This document shows positions 51,787-61,291 of a stretch of DNA of 64,000 nucleotides, piece by piece; position 1 is the stretch's first letter; every line of letters begins with the position of its first letter. A program made the translations under genes and the position numbers. The DNA is from CAUTUX01 sp963542015 (GTDB lineage Bacteria > Bacillota > Clostridia > Christensenellales > CAG-917): contig CAUTUX010000006.1 of the NCBI GenBank assembly GCA_963542015.1, forward strand, positions 13,920 through 77,919, in the 5' to 3' direction. Below the pieces are notes generated by a model, which saw only the letters and a list, made by a program, of their open reading frames with translations, was not told the origin of the DNA and made no database searches.

Positions 51787-52751
51787 ATATATCTAGCCTC
51801 CATAATATTGAACATTAAATTGTCCATTGCATGTGATTCATTAACATTATAAGTAAGTTCCTCAAGAGTATCCGTAATGCGGTCAATTATAGCTAATAAT
51901 GATTTTCTGCTAAATTTTTGTACGAGAGTGGTAGCTACATTTTGTGAAAGTCTATTGTTAAGCAAATTCATATCCACATGACAGTCTAAAATTATCGTAA
52001 AGATGAACAATAACAAATCCAATGTTTTTTTTGGATTGCTTTTAAAATAAAGATTTTGAGAATACTTAATAATATCTTTACTGCTTTGTATATCAAGCAA
52101 CATATCTTTAAGAAAAGTAAAACGATTTGAAAAGGATTCATCCATTGCGAAGTCATAGGCTTTTTGGATTTGTCCATCACAGAATGAGGCAGCAATTCTA
52201 GCTGTTTCATAAGGCACATTACATGTAAGGAGAAAATCGGTAATCTCACTTTCCCTAAAAGTATCAAGATTGATTATCCTACACCTTGATCTGATTGTCT
52301 GTAAAACTCGTTTTTCATTTGAGGCACTGATAAAGAAAATAACATGCCCAGGTGGTTCCTCTAATGATTTCAAAAGTTTATTTTGAGCAGTTGCATCAAT
52401 CTCGTCGAAATTCTGAATAAAGTATAAATCAATTTCTCCAAATAGTGGAGGAGGATATAAACCATCAATCACATCTTGAACTTCCTGGGTATATAGCTTA
52501 TGCCCATCACTGTTAATGAAATGCACATTTGGATTGGCGTTATCCTTAATTTTTATACATTCAGTACAATTCATACATGCAGAATGATTTGTGCAAAATT
52601 TTGTCAGAGAAATTAAGTAAAAGAAAGCTTTAGCAATTTCTGTATCTTTTGTTAGATACAGATATGCATGTGAAGGATTGTTTAATAGTTCCTTTTTGAT
52701 ATTTTGGTATGCTTCAGTTTTTTTTAGAATATTAAAAAATAGTTCATTCAC
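51774..52751 (-). CDS. holB: DNA polymerase III delta' subunit
   Basis: A 325-residue clamp-loader subunit. The zinc module has C53, C59, C62 and C65 (CTNHSACMNCTEC). The Walker A region is degenerate (YLTKDTEIAK), as expected for the non-ATP-hydrolysing delta' wrench. LLKSLEEPPGHVIFFISAS is the family sensor region. It overlaps tmk by four bases (ATGA). Confidence 0.9.
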   Translation of the reverse strand: MNELFFNILKKTEAYQNIKKELLNNPSHAYLYLTKDTEIAKAFFYLISLTKFCTNHSACMNCTECIKIKDNANPNVHFINSDGHKLYTQEVQDVIDGLYPPPLFGEIDLYFIQNFDEIDATAQNKLLKSLEEPPGHVIFFISASNEKRVLQTIRSRCRIINLDTFRESEITDFLLTCNVPYETARIAASFCDGQIQKAYDFAMDESFSNRFTFLKDMLLDIQSSKDIIKYSQNLYFKSNPKKTLDLLLFIFTIILDCHVDMNLLNNRLSQNVATTLVQKFSRKSLLAIIDRITDTLEELTYNVNESHAMDNLMFNIMEARYIWKS

Positions 52752-53353
52752 TTGATAATGTTCCTGTCACGCAATTCTTTAATTATCTTATTTGATGTGT
52801 CAAATTTATTATCTTCTGGCTTAATCAAAATAAATCTTTTTGGGTCATTTTTAGCGATCTCAAGGAATCCTCTATATACAGCCATGTGAAAATCAATATT
52901 TTCTTGTTCAACACGATCTTGAGTCTTTACTTTCCTAAAAGAAGTATCAGGTGGAAGATCGATAAAGACAGTATATTCAGGCATATACTGCATCGCATAT
53001 GAATTTATTTTCCTTACGAAATCAAGCCCAAGTTTTCTAGCATATCCCTGATATGCAAGTGAGCTGTCTATATATCTATCGCAGATTATGAGCTTATTTA
53101 ATTTAATAGCTGGGATTATATGCTCGTGTAACAGCTGGGTTCTACATGCAGCATACAGCAATGCTTCCGTTTCGTTACTTAGCTCCTTATTTTTAATATC
53201 TAGAATTATATCTCTGATTTTTTCAGAGATCTCGGTGCCACCAGGTTCTCTAAAAAAAAGAGCATCTTGCCCAGTATCAGACAGATATTTTTTTAAGAGT
53301 TCTATTTGTGTAGATTTGCCGACGCCCTCGCATCCCTCGAAACTTAAAAACAT
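52748..53353 (-). CDS. tmk: thymidylate kinase
   Basis: Phosphorylates dTMP to dTDP. The 201-residue protein has the P-loop FEGCEGVGKST, the DRYIDSSLAYQG motif and the lid region. The ATG at 53353 is preferred over an in-frame codon 18 bases upstream, because GAGG lies about six bases before it. An extended -10 (TGt-TATAGT, minus strand 53376-53384) drives the tmk-holB-ricT operon. Confidence 0.94.
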   Translation of the reverse strand: MFLSFEGCEGVGKSTQIELLKKYLSDTGQDALFFREPGGTEISEKIRDIILDIKNKELSNETEALLYAACRTQLLHEHIIPAIKLNKLIICDRYIDSSLAYQGYARKLGLDFVRKINSYAMQYMPEYTVFIDLPPDTSFRKVKTQDRVEQENIDFHMAVYRGFLEIAKNDPKRFILIKPEDNKFDTSNKIIKELRDRNIIK

Positions 53354-53748
53354 TAAAACCTCGTAGAACAAGTATACTATAACAAAAATAGAGTGTGCAA
53401 TTTGAAAGTCTGAGCGATGGTTGTAAGTGTTCTTTGTAGAAATAAAAAACTGTGGGGATAAGGAATAATAAATTTGAGGAGAGGTATATCAAGTACCATA
53501 TACTTTGCGAAACTGGTATGCAGTTTGGGTGCATTAGCAGTCAACAGACTGCAGTGCTAGCAATGTATAAAAAGTGTTTTAAGCAAGAAAATTGTAAAAA
53601 TTGTATAAAATGATGAAAGACAATGATAGAAAATTGGCATAATTGCCCAATATCGCTATTCAAAAAAAAAAAAAATAACAAAGATATGTAATAATTATGT
53701 TGGGATATTTCAACAGAGATATCTCTTTAACTATGTGTGGAGGAAATA
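53354..53748. other. divergent intergenic region between tmk and envelope cluster
   Basis: About 395 bases without a gene. It contains the tmk promoter at the left, a small perfect hairpin GCAGTC-AACA-GACTGC (53537-53552), an A-run near 53664 and the 12-base palindrome AGAGATATCTCT at 53715-53726, close to the start of the next gene and possibly an operator. No clear -35/-10 pair for the plus-strand cluster was found. Confidence 0.5.
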
Positions 53749-55224
53749 ATGGCAACAAAAAGCACAATGACAACAGGTGCGTTTTTAGAGAAAATGCTTC
53801 AGGTTGAGCCTGTATTAGTTGCGGACTTCTTTATCAGCAATAGAATAGTATTTCCTAAGAAGATAAAGATGGACATCATGAAGAATGCTTTAAGAGCGTA
53901 TGTTGTTAAAACTAGAAAAGAATGCCTAACATTGGATAGTAGAAAGAACTATAGACTTCTCTGGTTTAATATCTTCACTGAATTCCAATTAGGAATGCTT
54001 CTTGATGAGGTACACGACAGAGAAGATATCCAGATGGATTATGTAAGGAAACTGTATTTAAAAATATTAATACAGATGAAGATGAATTCTATGGATAGTT
54101 TGAAGATGTTTGTAACTTATCTTGAAGATCAACCAAAAATAGACGAAGGAACACAGCTAACAGGAAGTATGATTAATATAGCATTCAGAGATGTGTTCTA
54201 TGAAGCTGAAGATGAATTTGAAGGAGTACCTAAAGATAAGTTCAGAGCAATAGTTCATAACAGTGCAACTCAAGAAAACTTGAATATACTTGCGAACAAG
54301 TATGGAATAACAATACCAGAAAAATTCAGCGGAGATACATTAAGAGACTATGTAATGCAGAAGCTGAAAAACAAAGGTTTACTAACTGAACCGCTAAAGG
54401 ACGAACTTCTTACAGCAAAAATTTCTGAAGTACGGAAGATAGCAGTAGAGAACAAAATTAAAAATGTAATATCTATGAATAAAAAAGAAACCATAGAATA
54501 TATACTTGAAAGAGTATGGGATGATTATACGGAACCTGAAAATGCTATGGTTTATGAAATGTCGATTCCTATTAATCCAGATGAAGAAAAGTATTCAACA
54601 TTATTGTTGCAGTATGAGCAAATGGGTGGAGACATTCAAGAGTTAAGAAGAGAACTTGAGGCACTCGGTGGGGAAGATAGGCTTATTGCAGAGTCGAAAC
54701 TTAAAGAAAAGGAAAAAGAGCTTGAAGAAACAAAAGCTCAATTAGATGATATAACTAAAAGATTTTCCGTATTGGAAGTACGGACAGGAGATGAAATGGA
54801 TAATAAGTTGTATAACAAATTTGATGACAAGAAAGCATATGAAGGACTTGATCAGCAAACAATCAACAATTATGAAATTAATAATTACTCATTTGATGCC
54901 GATCATATCTCGGATGATTTAAATATGGGTGATATTCCAACAGCAACACCAATTGATGAAAACTTCAATGATGAAAATAGAGATATAGCAATCATAGAAG
55001 AACCATATGAGGGATACAACAACAATGCAGTTTCTATATATGAGGAAACGAAGCATGTATCTGAATTGCCTTCATTAATAGATGAGGAAGATCAAGATTT
55101 CATGACAAAACTTAAAGCAATGGCAACATCAACAGGATATTCATCATTGCTTATGGTTATTTATTTTATTTTTATGATATTAGTTGGTATCGGGGTATTC
55201 TTTATCCTCGCTGCAATAATTTAG
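53749..55224 (+). CDS. tail-anchored coiled-coil protein of unknown function
   Basis: A 491-residue protein. A helical N-terminal domain spans about 1-270 and a coiled coil about 282-347 (EEKYSTLLLQYEQM ... KEKEKELEETKAQL). A low-complexity acidic Asn-rich stretch covers about 355-450. One C-terminal membrane segment (about 465-489) acts as the only anchor, leaving the bulk cytoplasmic. TGGAGG five bases upstream sets the ATG; a GTG 12 bases earlier overlaps that site. The giant InlB-repeat gene starts 10 bases downstream, so the two are co-expressed. No family recognised. Confidence 0.6.
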   Translation: MATKSTMTTGAFLEKMLQVEPVLVADFFISNRIVFPKKIKMDIMKNALRAYVVKTRKECLTLDSRKNYRLLWFNIFTEFQLGMLLDEVHDREDIQMDYVRKLYLKILIQMKMNSMDSLKMFVTYLEDQPKIDEGTQLTGSMINIAFRDVFYEAEDEFEGVPKDKFRAIVHNSATQENLNILANKYGITIPEKFSGDTLRDYVMQKLKNKGLLTEPLKDELLTAKISEVRKIAVENKIKNVISMNKKETIEYILERVWDDYTEPENAMVYEMSIPINPDEEKYSTLLLQYEQMGGDIQELRRELEALGGEDRLIAESKLKEKEKELEETKAQLDDITKRFSVLEVRTGDEMDNKLYNKFDDKKAYEGLDQQTINNYEINNYSFDADHISDDLNMGDIPTATPIDENFNDENRDIAIIEEPYEGYNNNAVSIYEETKHVSELPSLIDEEDQDFMTKLKAMATSTGYSSLLMVIYFIFMILVGIGVFFILAAII

Positions 55225-55234
55225 GAGGGCAGAT

Positions 55235-58200
55235 ATGAAAATAATGCCAAAAAGAAGTGCTAAGAGACTCATTTCAGTAGTTTTGACTGTTTTGTTTTTC
55301 GTAGCAATGGCACTTGCTATAGCAACAACGGTATTTGGGATTCAATCAAATATAGATGTTATAGATACAAAATATGGAAAATTGAACAAAATAAAAAAGA
55401 CATTTACACCAAATATCGATGATATAGACATAAACGAACTCAAGAAAAACAACAAGATTACAGAATGGTCAAATGGTGTAGAGCTTGGAATGAAATATTC
55501 TCAACTGTTTAAAAATAGTGAAAAATCAATTAAGTACTATAATTTTGAAGCTGAGAATCCAGATGGAAGTGATTTCTTTAAATTATCTGAAAATCAAAAA
55601 GAAATAGTTCTTAGATATAGACACAAACAGACATTCAGAAAACCAGCATATAGAAAAGAAAAGTATACTGTTGACTGGTCAAATGTGCTATTTGGAAAAG
55701 ATCCAGATGGGAATAGTGTTGTGTCAATGAGAAAAGATAGATTGCAAAGAAGTTACACATGGGAAACTATAAACCAAGCAATTGATTTTAGAAGACAGGA
55801 ACTAGGGACAGAAAAATTTGATTATGATCTTGCCACCACATATGACGGTATGCCTTTTCTTTCAGATAAAGACAGCATATTAGGAACATTAAAGGAAAAA
55901 GCAAAGAGTGAAGTATTAGGTAAGAAAGCTCGATTATTTAACTTATATGCGAGAACAGGAAGTGATAAAACTAAAGAATATAAACACTCAAATGTTGGAG
56001 TTCGTCTTTATGAAATTAGTCCAAATGGGCAAACAAAACTGATGCGTTTTGAATCAGTACCTCATGATGGTTCATTCACAATACCAGATGATTATGAGAA
56101 GTATGATAGATGGTATTTAGGTGAGGGAAGCCAACCCGATTATTCAAAAACACTGGTAAGCAAGACAATTGAAGGGATTAGAAAGCCCGTATTTTTGTAT
56201 GGAGCAAAAAACACAAGCAAGCGTGTTGATATTAAGATAAGACATATTTTTGAAGGACCTAATGGAGAAGAATTTGATTACGCAGATCTGAAAAACAGTT
56301 CTGATACAAGGTTTGTAGAGAGCAATGATACATTAAACTTGAATACATATAATTTATACGATGGCAACTTTGAAAAAGGAAAGTTTATTCCACAGAAAGA
56401 CGATTATTTAAAGCAAGATCAAGATGGGAATGATAAAAAAGGTATAGGATATGAGCTTTCAAAAGTTGAGTTGAAGAAAGGTGCAGATGTAACGGAAATA
56501 ACTGATAATCAGAAGCTTGAGAATATTACTGAGGACGGCAAATATGAACTCACATTTACATATTCACCTAAAGAAATAAAGCTAAAAGTATTTGATGAGA
56601 AAGGTACTCAGATAACAGATGAGACAAAACTTGAGGAATTGGGGTTAAATAAGAAGTTCAAGTTTGGTTCAAAGGTTGTTGCAAAAGAACTTCTCGGCGA
56701 TTTTATTTTCAAAGGTTGGAAATTTACATCAACAAAAAATACTGAAGGACAGATTGGGCTTGAAGCTGTTCTTGATGAAAATATTGTATCTGAGGATATG
56801 AATGCTTCGATTACGGCAATTACATCAGAAACAAATGAGCGTGGGGTAAGTTTATACTTTAACTATAAGGTACAGAATACAAAAGGTGACTTTGAAGATA
56901 TTGATGATAATAAGTATAAAAATAATAACATTATCAATAAGAGCGAAATTCAGAAAGATAGCACAATAAATGTTGATAACTATATTACATTACAGCAAGC
57001 TCCAAACACGGAAGAATATTATGCCACTGAATATCGTGATAAGAGACAGTCAGGAAAAATAATTGATAATATTCATAACCTTAAGATTAACCAAACAAAC
57101 TATATGGAGATAGAAGTTAGGTTTTTGAGAAAAAAAGCAAAAATAAATTTCAACAAGACTAGAGATGGTGAAAATGAGTACATTGATGATTCTAAGTTTA
57201 ACTCTGAATTTAAGACAACAGTTGATATATTCTATGGAGCAACATTAAGTGATGCAGATAAAGCAAAAAATGCAATTGGTAAGGTGATAGAACAGCCTGG
57301 TGTTGATAGCCAGTTAATAGGGTGGATCTTTAAAAATAGCGGAACATCAATCAACATTACAGAACCTTTAAAACTTGAAGGCGAAATTGATTTGTGTGCT
57401 GTTTGGAAGCAAATAGTTAAATTAAATGTTGATGTTAATTTGGCAGATCAACGGAACAAAACATATGCAAAAGAAGATGGTAATGAGCCTTTGCAAAACA
57501 TACAAATGCGACTTGAAGGATATAAAATCAACGATCCTTCATTAGGGAAATTGTTAATCAACAGCACTATGTTTAAGAGAATGTTGACTAATGAAATAGT
57601 ATCAAGAATTGCAGAGAGAGGATGGGCAGAATTCGATAAGATATTTGATATGAACGCATTAAAAGCAACAGTTGGAGGAGATCTAGAAGTTACTTTACAA
57701 GCAAATGCTGAAAATAAAATAGAACTGAATGTTGATAGAAAGAGTAGAGAGTTGGATATTGAACAAAGTTTCGAATATTCAGGAGGCAATGTTTCAAAAA
57801 ATATTGAAGATTTGAAGGGACAAAATAACGGAATGATCGATCGTGAATTGAATGGACTTGGTAAATTAAACTTCAATTTACCATATTTCAATAATCAAGA
57901 TGCAGATCCTGTAGATAAAAGAATATATAGAAACAATCAAGGCAAATATGTACTTAACATGAAAGATTATGTCATAAAGGATAAAATTGAAATGATTGAT
58001 CCAGACACTGGCAATATTGGAAGTATGGACATCGGTGTTGATAGTACAGAATCTAATTATAAGCGTAAACCTTATATTCTTGATAAAGTAGCTGTTAATG
58101 GTTCAGATAAGACCTATAGCGAAGATGAATATATGTTGAATGAAGGACAGAGTAAGATTAAATTAGTGTATAAATATAAACCTAATAAATTTACACTTAC

Positions 58201-61200
58201 AATTCAAAAAACTTCAGATACCGATGATCTTGGAAATGATGAAGAACAAGAAGTTACACATATGGATTCGGTAACTTTAAACACACCTACAAGTAACAAA
58301 GAACATTTTGGTTTTGCGAAATGGGAATATTCTGACGGAGAGAAAATTTCAGATGCCTTATTAACAAAGGATGGAAGATTCATAATGCCTGGACAAAATG
58401 TAAAAATTAAACCAGTATTTGCTGATAAGAGAAGAACAAAAGTTCGTGTTAGAGTATTTAGACAAAAGAACTACGATTTGTCAGATGTACAATATCCAGA
58501 TGTTACAAGCTTAGGTGGAAAAGCAAATGAAGATGAGCCAGCAGACGGATATACAATTGAGCCGCAAACAGATGTTGACTTTACTAGATATACAAAGACA
58601 ACAGGTAATCCTGTTGGAGATGCAAATCTGAAAGGATATGAGTTTGATGAAACAAAAACGATAGAACCAGATACTATAAATTATGGTAGTACACCTGGAA
58701 CATATAAATATACAACAAACGCAAATGAAACACCGATTGCATACATCAATGTATATTTTAAGAAAAAAGCCATTGATGTACGATTCTCATTGGGTAGAAA
58801 TGAAGGAGCAGGCACATTATCTTCTCCATTGCCAGCAAATACTAGAGTTGCATTTGGTAGCAAATTGCTTCCTGAGTGGTTAACGGTAGGCAACTTTATA
58901 CATAATGGTGGTGGAAGTGCTGCGTTTGACTATTGGAGCTTAGAAGATAACAGTATTGGTGCAAAAATAGAGGAAAATACATTTAAGTTTAATGAAGAAA
59001 GTTGGACAACATCAGGGGTTACATTATATCCAAAATGGAAAAATAGAGTAGTTGAACTGAGAGCCAAGAGACTTTATGAGGATAAGCAGGGTAATTTTGG
59101 AGCTTCAACATTGAACCCCGATGATAACGATGTAGTATCATTAGGAAATGTTGAGATTGGATTTGATGGAGGAGTGTCAACACAAGTAAAACCTAATGCT
59201 TACAGAGAGACGGTATATAATGCGATTCAAAATAATAATATTTATATGAATTATACATTTATGCAGTTTGATGGTACTTCAATTGGTGAAGGTGGCAATG
59301 ATGGATCGAGTAATGTTGAGATTGCGGCGAATAAGTTATTGTTTACATATAAGGTTGCAATCAAAAAGATAACACTTAGATGGATCATGCCAAGTAGCGA
59401 TAAATTATTGAATGCTGCACTTATGCCGACTGAAACAGAGATAACAATAAGATATGGAGCACAAATGCCATCAATACTTAATGGATTACAAAATAATTTG
59501 AAATACCATAGAGACACTTGGGAAACTGGGTATGCATATCTTAAATATTGGACAGAAGAAGTACAAGCAGATGAGAATGCTTATAACACAACGGGTGCGG
59601 ATTACCATTTAGCGGATAAGATATTTGATGATGAATCATTGTTTGCAAAAAATGTACAGAAAATTAAAAATATATATCCTGTATGGGGGTCAATTAAGAA
59701 TTTGACTGTACGTTATAAAGTGTTAAAAGAGAAAGCTGAGTTTAATGGCGAATATGAAAGGTGGGATGTTCCTGAAATACTTTCAAGGGCAGGTTATGAT
59801 TATGAGCAACAGTTGACATTAAATGATGTTGACAATGTTGTTAGATCTCATTTGTCATCGGCTTTCAATAATGAAAAAGGGACATGGGATGTATCGAGTT
59901 TGGGCAAAGCAAATATCCCAACATTAGAAGTAACAGTAAAGGTTGTAAGAGTTAAAGTTAGAATAGAATTAAAACTTACAGAAGAAGATAAAATAATATT
60001 TGGTGGACCTACAAGGGTAAAAGAGACTATTAACAGCCAGAATACAATACTTGAATACAGATATGGACAAAAGCCAGCAAACAAACCATCAGTTTACAGA
60101 AATAGTGAAAAGTTCTTCAAGGGTTGGTTCTATAGTGGTGAATATAAATTTGATGGAACACGTGAAATAACGGGGAATATGATGCTTTCCTTAGAAAGAA
60201 AACCAACATTACGAGTAACATTGAATATGAATAACTATCGTTCTGATGATGTAAGATATGAAGACAGTAGTGGAAATGCAGTCGTGCTTTCTAAAGGAAT
60301 AAACAAGATTGAGTTGTTGGTAGTAGGTGGAACTACATATACATTACAAACACTCAAAGGGAATTTCTATGATGGTTCATCTCATAAACCTGCATTATTT
60401 GTAAATTACTCGTCATCTACTGTATCAGGCACAGGTAGCACGAGTGTAGCCTCTTATTTTAGAGATAATAGCGATAAATACAAAGGAACATATCCTCAAA
60501 ATCTTACAAACAATGATGTTGACAATAATACACCATTTGTTGTTGAAAAATTCAGTTATACTGTAAATTATCAGTACCAGGGAAGTCGTTCTTTAAACAA
60601 TGAATGGGAAGTTCGTTGGTATAAAGGTGTAAAATATGAAAAAGTTGAGGATCAGTATTTTGAGTATTCTAAGGTTGAATTAGTAAAAAATCAAGTTGAG
60701 TATCCATCAAGTAATTTTTGGACAAAGTATGTCATAGATGCGACGTTCTATAATCATGATAGTGGGAATCCAACGGAAAGCGGTCCAGAAAGCTATTATG
60801 CAAAATATATTGAAATTATTCGAAAAAAAATGGGAGTAAAAGAAGCGTTTATGTCAACATACTGGAGTTATGACTTGCATAGAGTAGTAGAGGGACAAGA
60901 GTATGATAGTTTTAAAGCAAATGTAGAAAATTCTTCTTATTATTCAAAATATTATGCAAAGGCGACGCAGTATACAGAAGCTATTAATAGTAATTATCAG
61001 AAAGTGAGAGCAATTCCCGTAGTAGATGGGAATAAGATCAATGTTTGGACAAGTTCAATTGTTGCAGGTAGGCAATCTAGCTACCACATAGGAATATTGT
61101 TAAAAGGTCATTATGCAACTGTTCCGTCTTTCGGATGTACTTCTAGTGGAGTTAGTGTAACCACATGGGTTGCAGAAATGGTTATAGGGTATAGGCTGAA

Positions 61201-61213
61201 TATAGTATTCTAA
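55235..61213 (+). CDS. giant InlB-repeat surface protein
   Basis: A 1992-residue exported protein. Basic residues followed by a hydrophobic segment (about 12-34) form a signal peptide or uncleaved anchor. Most of the chain is beta-rich with diverged Listeria-Bacteroides repeats, recognisable by their ends: FIFKGWKFTS, LIGWIFKNSG ... LCAVWKQ, GFAKWEYSDGEKI ... IKPVFADK, FDYWSLEDNS ... LYPKWKN, FFKGWFYSGEYKF. There is no LPXTG motif, SLH domain or C-terminal membrane segment, so surface retention must rely on the N-terminus or a partner. GGAGGG precedes the ATG. A strong terminator follows. Confidence 0.78.
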   Translation: MKIMPKRSAKRLISVVLTVLFFVAMALAIATTVFGIQSNIDVIDTKYGKLNKIKKTFTPNIDDIDINELKKNNKITEWSNGVELGMKYSQLFKNSEKSIKYYNFEAENPDGSDFFKLSENQKEIVLRYRHKQTFRKPAYRKEKYTVDWSNVLFGKDPDGNSVVSMRKDRLQRSYTWETINQAIDFRRQELGTEKFDYDLATTYDGMPFLSDKDSILGTLKEKAKSEVLGKKARLFNLYARTGSDKTKEYKHSNVGVRLYEISPNGQTKLMRFESVPHDGSFTIPDDYEKYDRWYLGEGSQPDYSKTLVSKTIEGIRKPVFLYGAKNTSKRVDIKIRHIFEGPNGEEFDYADLKNSSDTRFVESNDTLNLNTYNLYDGNFEKGKFIPQKDDYLKQDQDGNDKKGIGYELSKVELKKGADVTEITDNQKLENITEDGKYELTFTYSPKEIKLKVFDEKGTQITDETKLEELGLNKKFKFGSKVVAKELLGDFIFKGWKFTSTKNTEGQIGLEAVLDENIVSEDMNASITAITSETNERGVSLYFNYKVQNTKGDFEDIDDNKYKNNNIINKSEIQKDSTINVDNYITLQQAPNTEEYYATEYRDKRQSGKIIDNIHNLKINQTNYMEIEVRFLRKKAKINFNKTRDGENEYIDDSKFNSEFKTTVDIFYGATLSDADKAKNAIGKVIEQPGVDSQLIGWIFKNSGTSINITEPLKLEGEIDLCAVWKQIVKLNVDVNLADQRNKTYAKEDGNEPLQNIQMRLEGYKINDPSLGKLLINSTMFKRMLTNEIVSRIAERGWAEFDKIFDMNALKATVGGDLEVTLQANAENKIELNVDRKSRELDIEQSFEYSGGNVSKNIEDLKGQNNGMIDRELNGLGKLNFNLPYFNNQDADPVDKRIYRNNQGKYVLNMKDYVIKDKIEMIDPDTGNIGSMDIGVDSTESNYKRKPYILDKVAVNGSDKTYSEDEYMLNEGQSKIKLVYKYKPNKFTLTIQKTSDTDDLGNDEEQEVTHMDSVTLNTPTSNKEHFGFAKWEYSDGEKISDALLTKDGRFIMPGQNVKIKPVFADKRRTKVRVRVFRQKNYDLSDVQYPDVTSLGGKANEDEPADGYTIEPQTDVDFTRYTKTTGNPVGDANLKGYEFDETKTIEPDTINYGSTPGTYKYTTNANETPIAYINVYFKKKAIDVRFSLGRNEGAGTLSSPLPANTRVAFGSKLLPEWLTVGNFIHNGGGSAAFDYWSLEDNSIGAKIEENTFKFNEESWTTSGVTLYPKWKNRVVELRAKRLYEDKQGNFGASTLNPDDNDVVSLGNVEIGFDGGVSTQVKPNAYRETVYNAIQNNNIYMNYTFMQFDGTSIGEGGNDGSSNVEIAANKLLFTYKVAIKKITLRWIMPSSDKLLNAALMPTETEITIRYGAQMPSILNGLQNNLKYHRDTWETGYAYLKYWTEEVQADENAYNTTGADYHLADKIFDDESLFAKNVQKIKNIYPVWGSIKNLTVRYKVLKEKAEFNGEYERWDVPEILSRAGYDYEQQLTLNDVDNVVRSHLSSAFNNEKGTWDVSSLGKANIPTLEVTVKVVRVKVRIELKLTEEDKIIFGGPTRVKETINSQNTILEYRYGQKPANKPSVYRNSEKFFKGWFYSGEYKFDGTREITGNMMLSLERKPTLRVTLNMNNYRSDDVRYEDSSGNAVVLSKGINKIELLVVGGTTYTLQTLKGNFYDGSSHKPALFVNYSSSTVSGTGSTSVASYFRDNSDKYKGTYPQNLTNNDVDNNTPFVVEKFSYTVNYQYQGSRSLNNEWEVRWYKGVKYEKVEDQYFEYSKVELVKNQVEYPSSNFWTKYVIDATFYNHDSGNPTESGPESYYAKYIEIIRKKMGVKEAFMSTYWSYDLHRVVEGQEYDSFKANVENSSYYSKYYAKATQYTEAINSNYQKVRAIPVVDGNKINVWTSSIVAGRQSSYHIGILLKGHYATVPSFGCTSSGVSVTTWVAEMVIGYRLNIVF

Positions 61214-61232
61214 TCATTAAATTTAATATCTT

Positions 61233-61263
61233 AAAACAACCCGCTATGGCGGGTTGTTTTTTT
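61233..61263 (+). terminator. intrinsic terminator after the giant gene
   Basis: Perfect 12-base stem AAAACAACCCGC/GCGGGTTGTTTT with loop TATG (61233-61260), running into a T-tract. Confidence 0.92.
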
Positions 61264-61266
61264 ATT

Positions 61267-61275
61267 TGATACAAT
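61267..61275 (+). promoter_or_regulatory. extended -10 of transglutaminase lipoprotein gene
   Basis: TGa-TACAAT (hexamer 61270-61275) directly after the terminator T-tract. The predicted start at about 61282 leaves only the GAGG ribosome site as leader. Confidence 0.55.
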
Positions 61276-61291
61276 TTTACAAGAGGTGCTT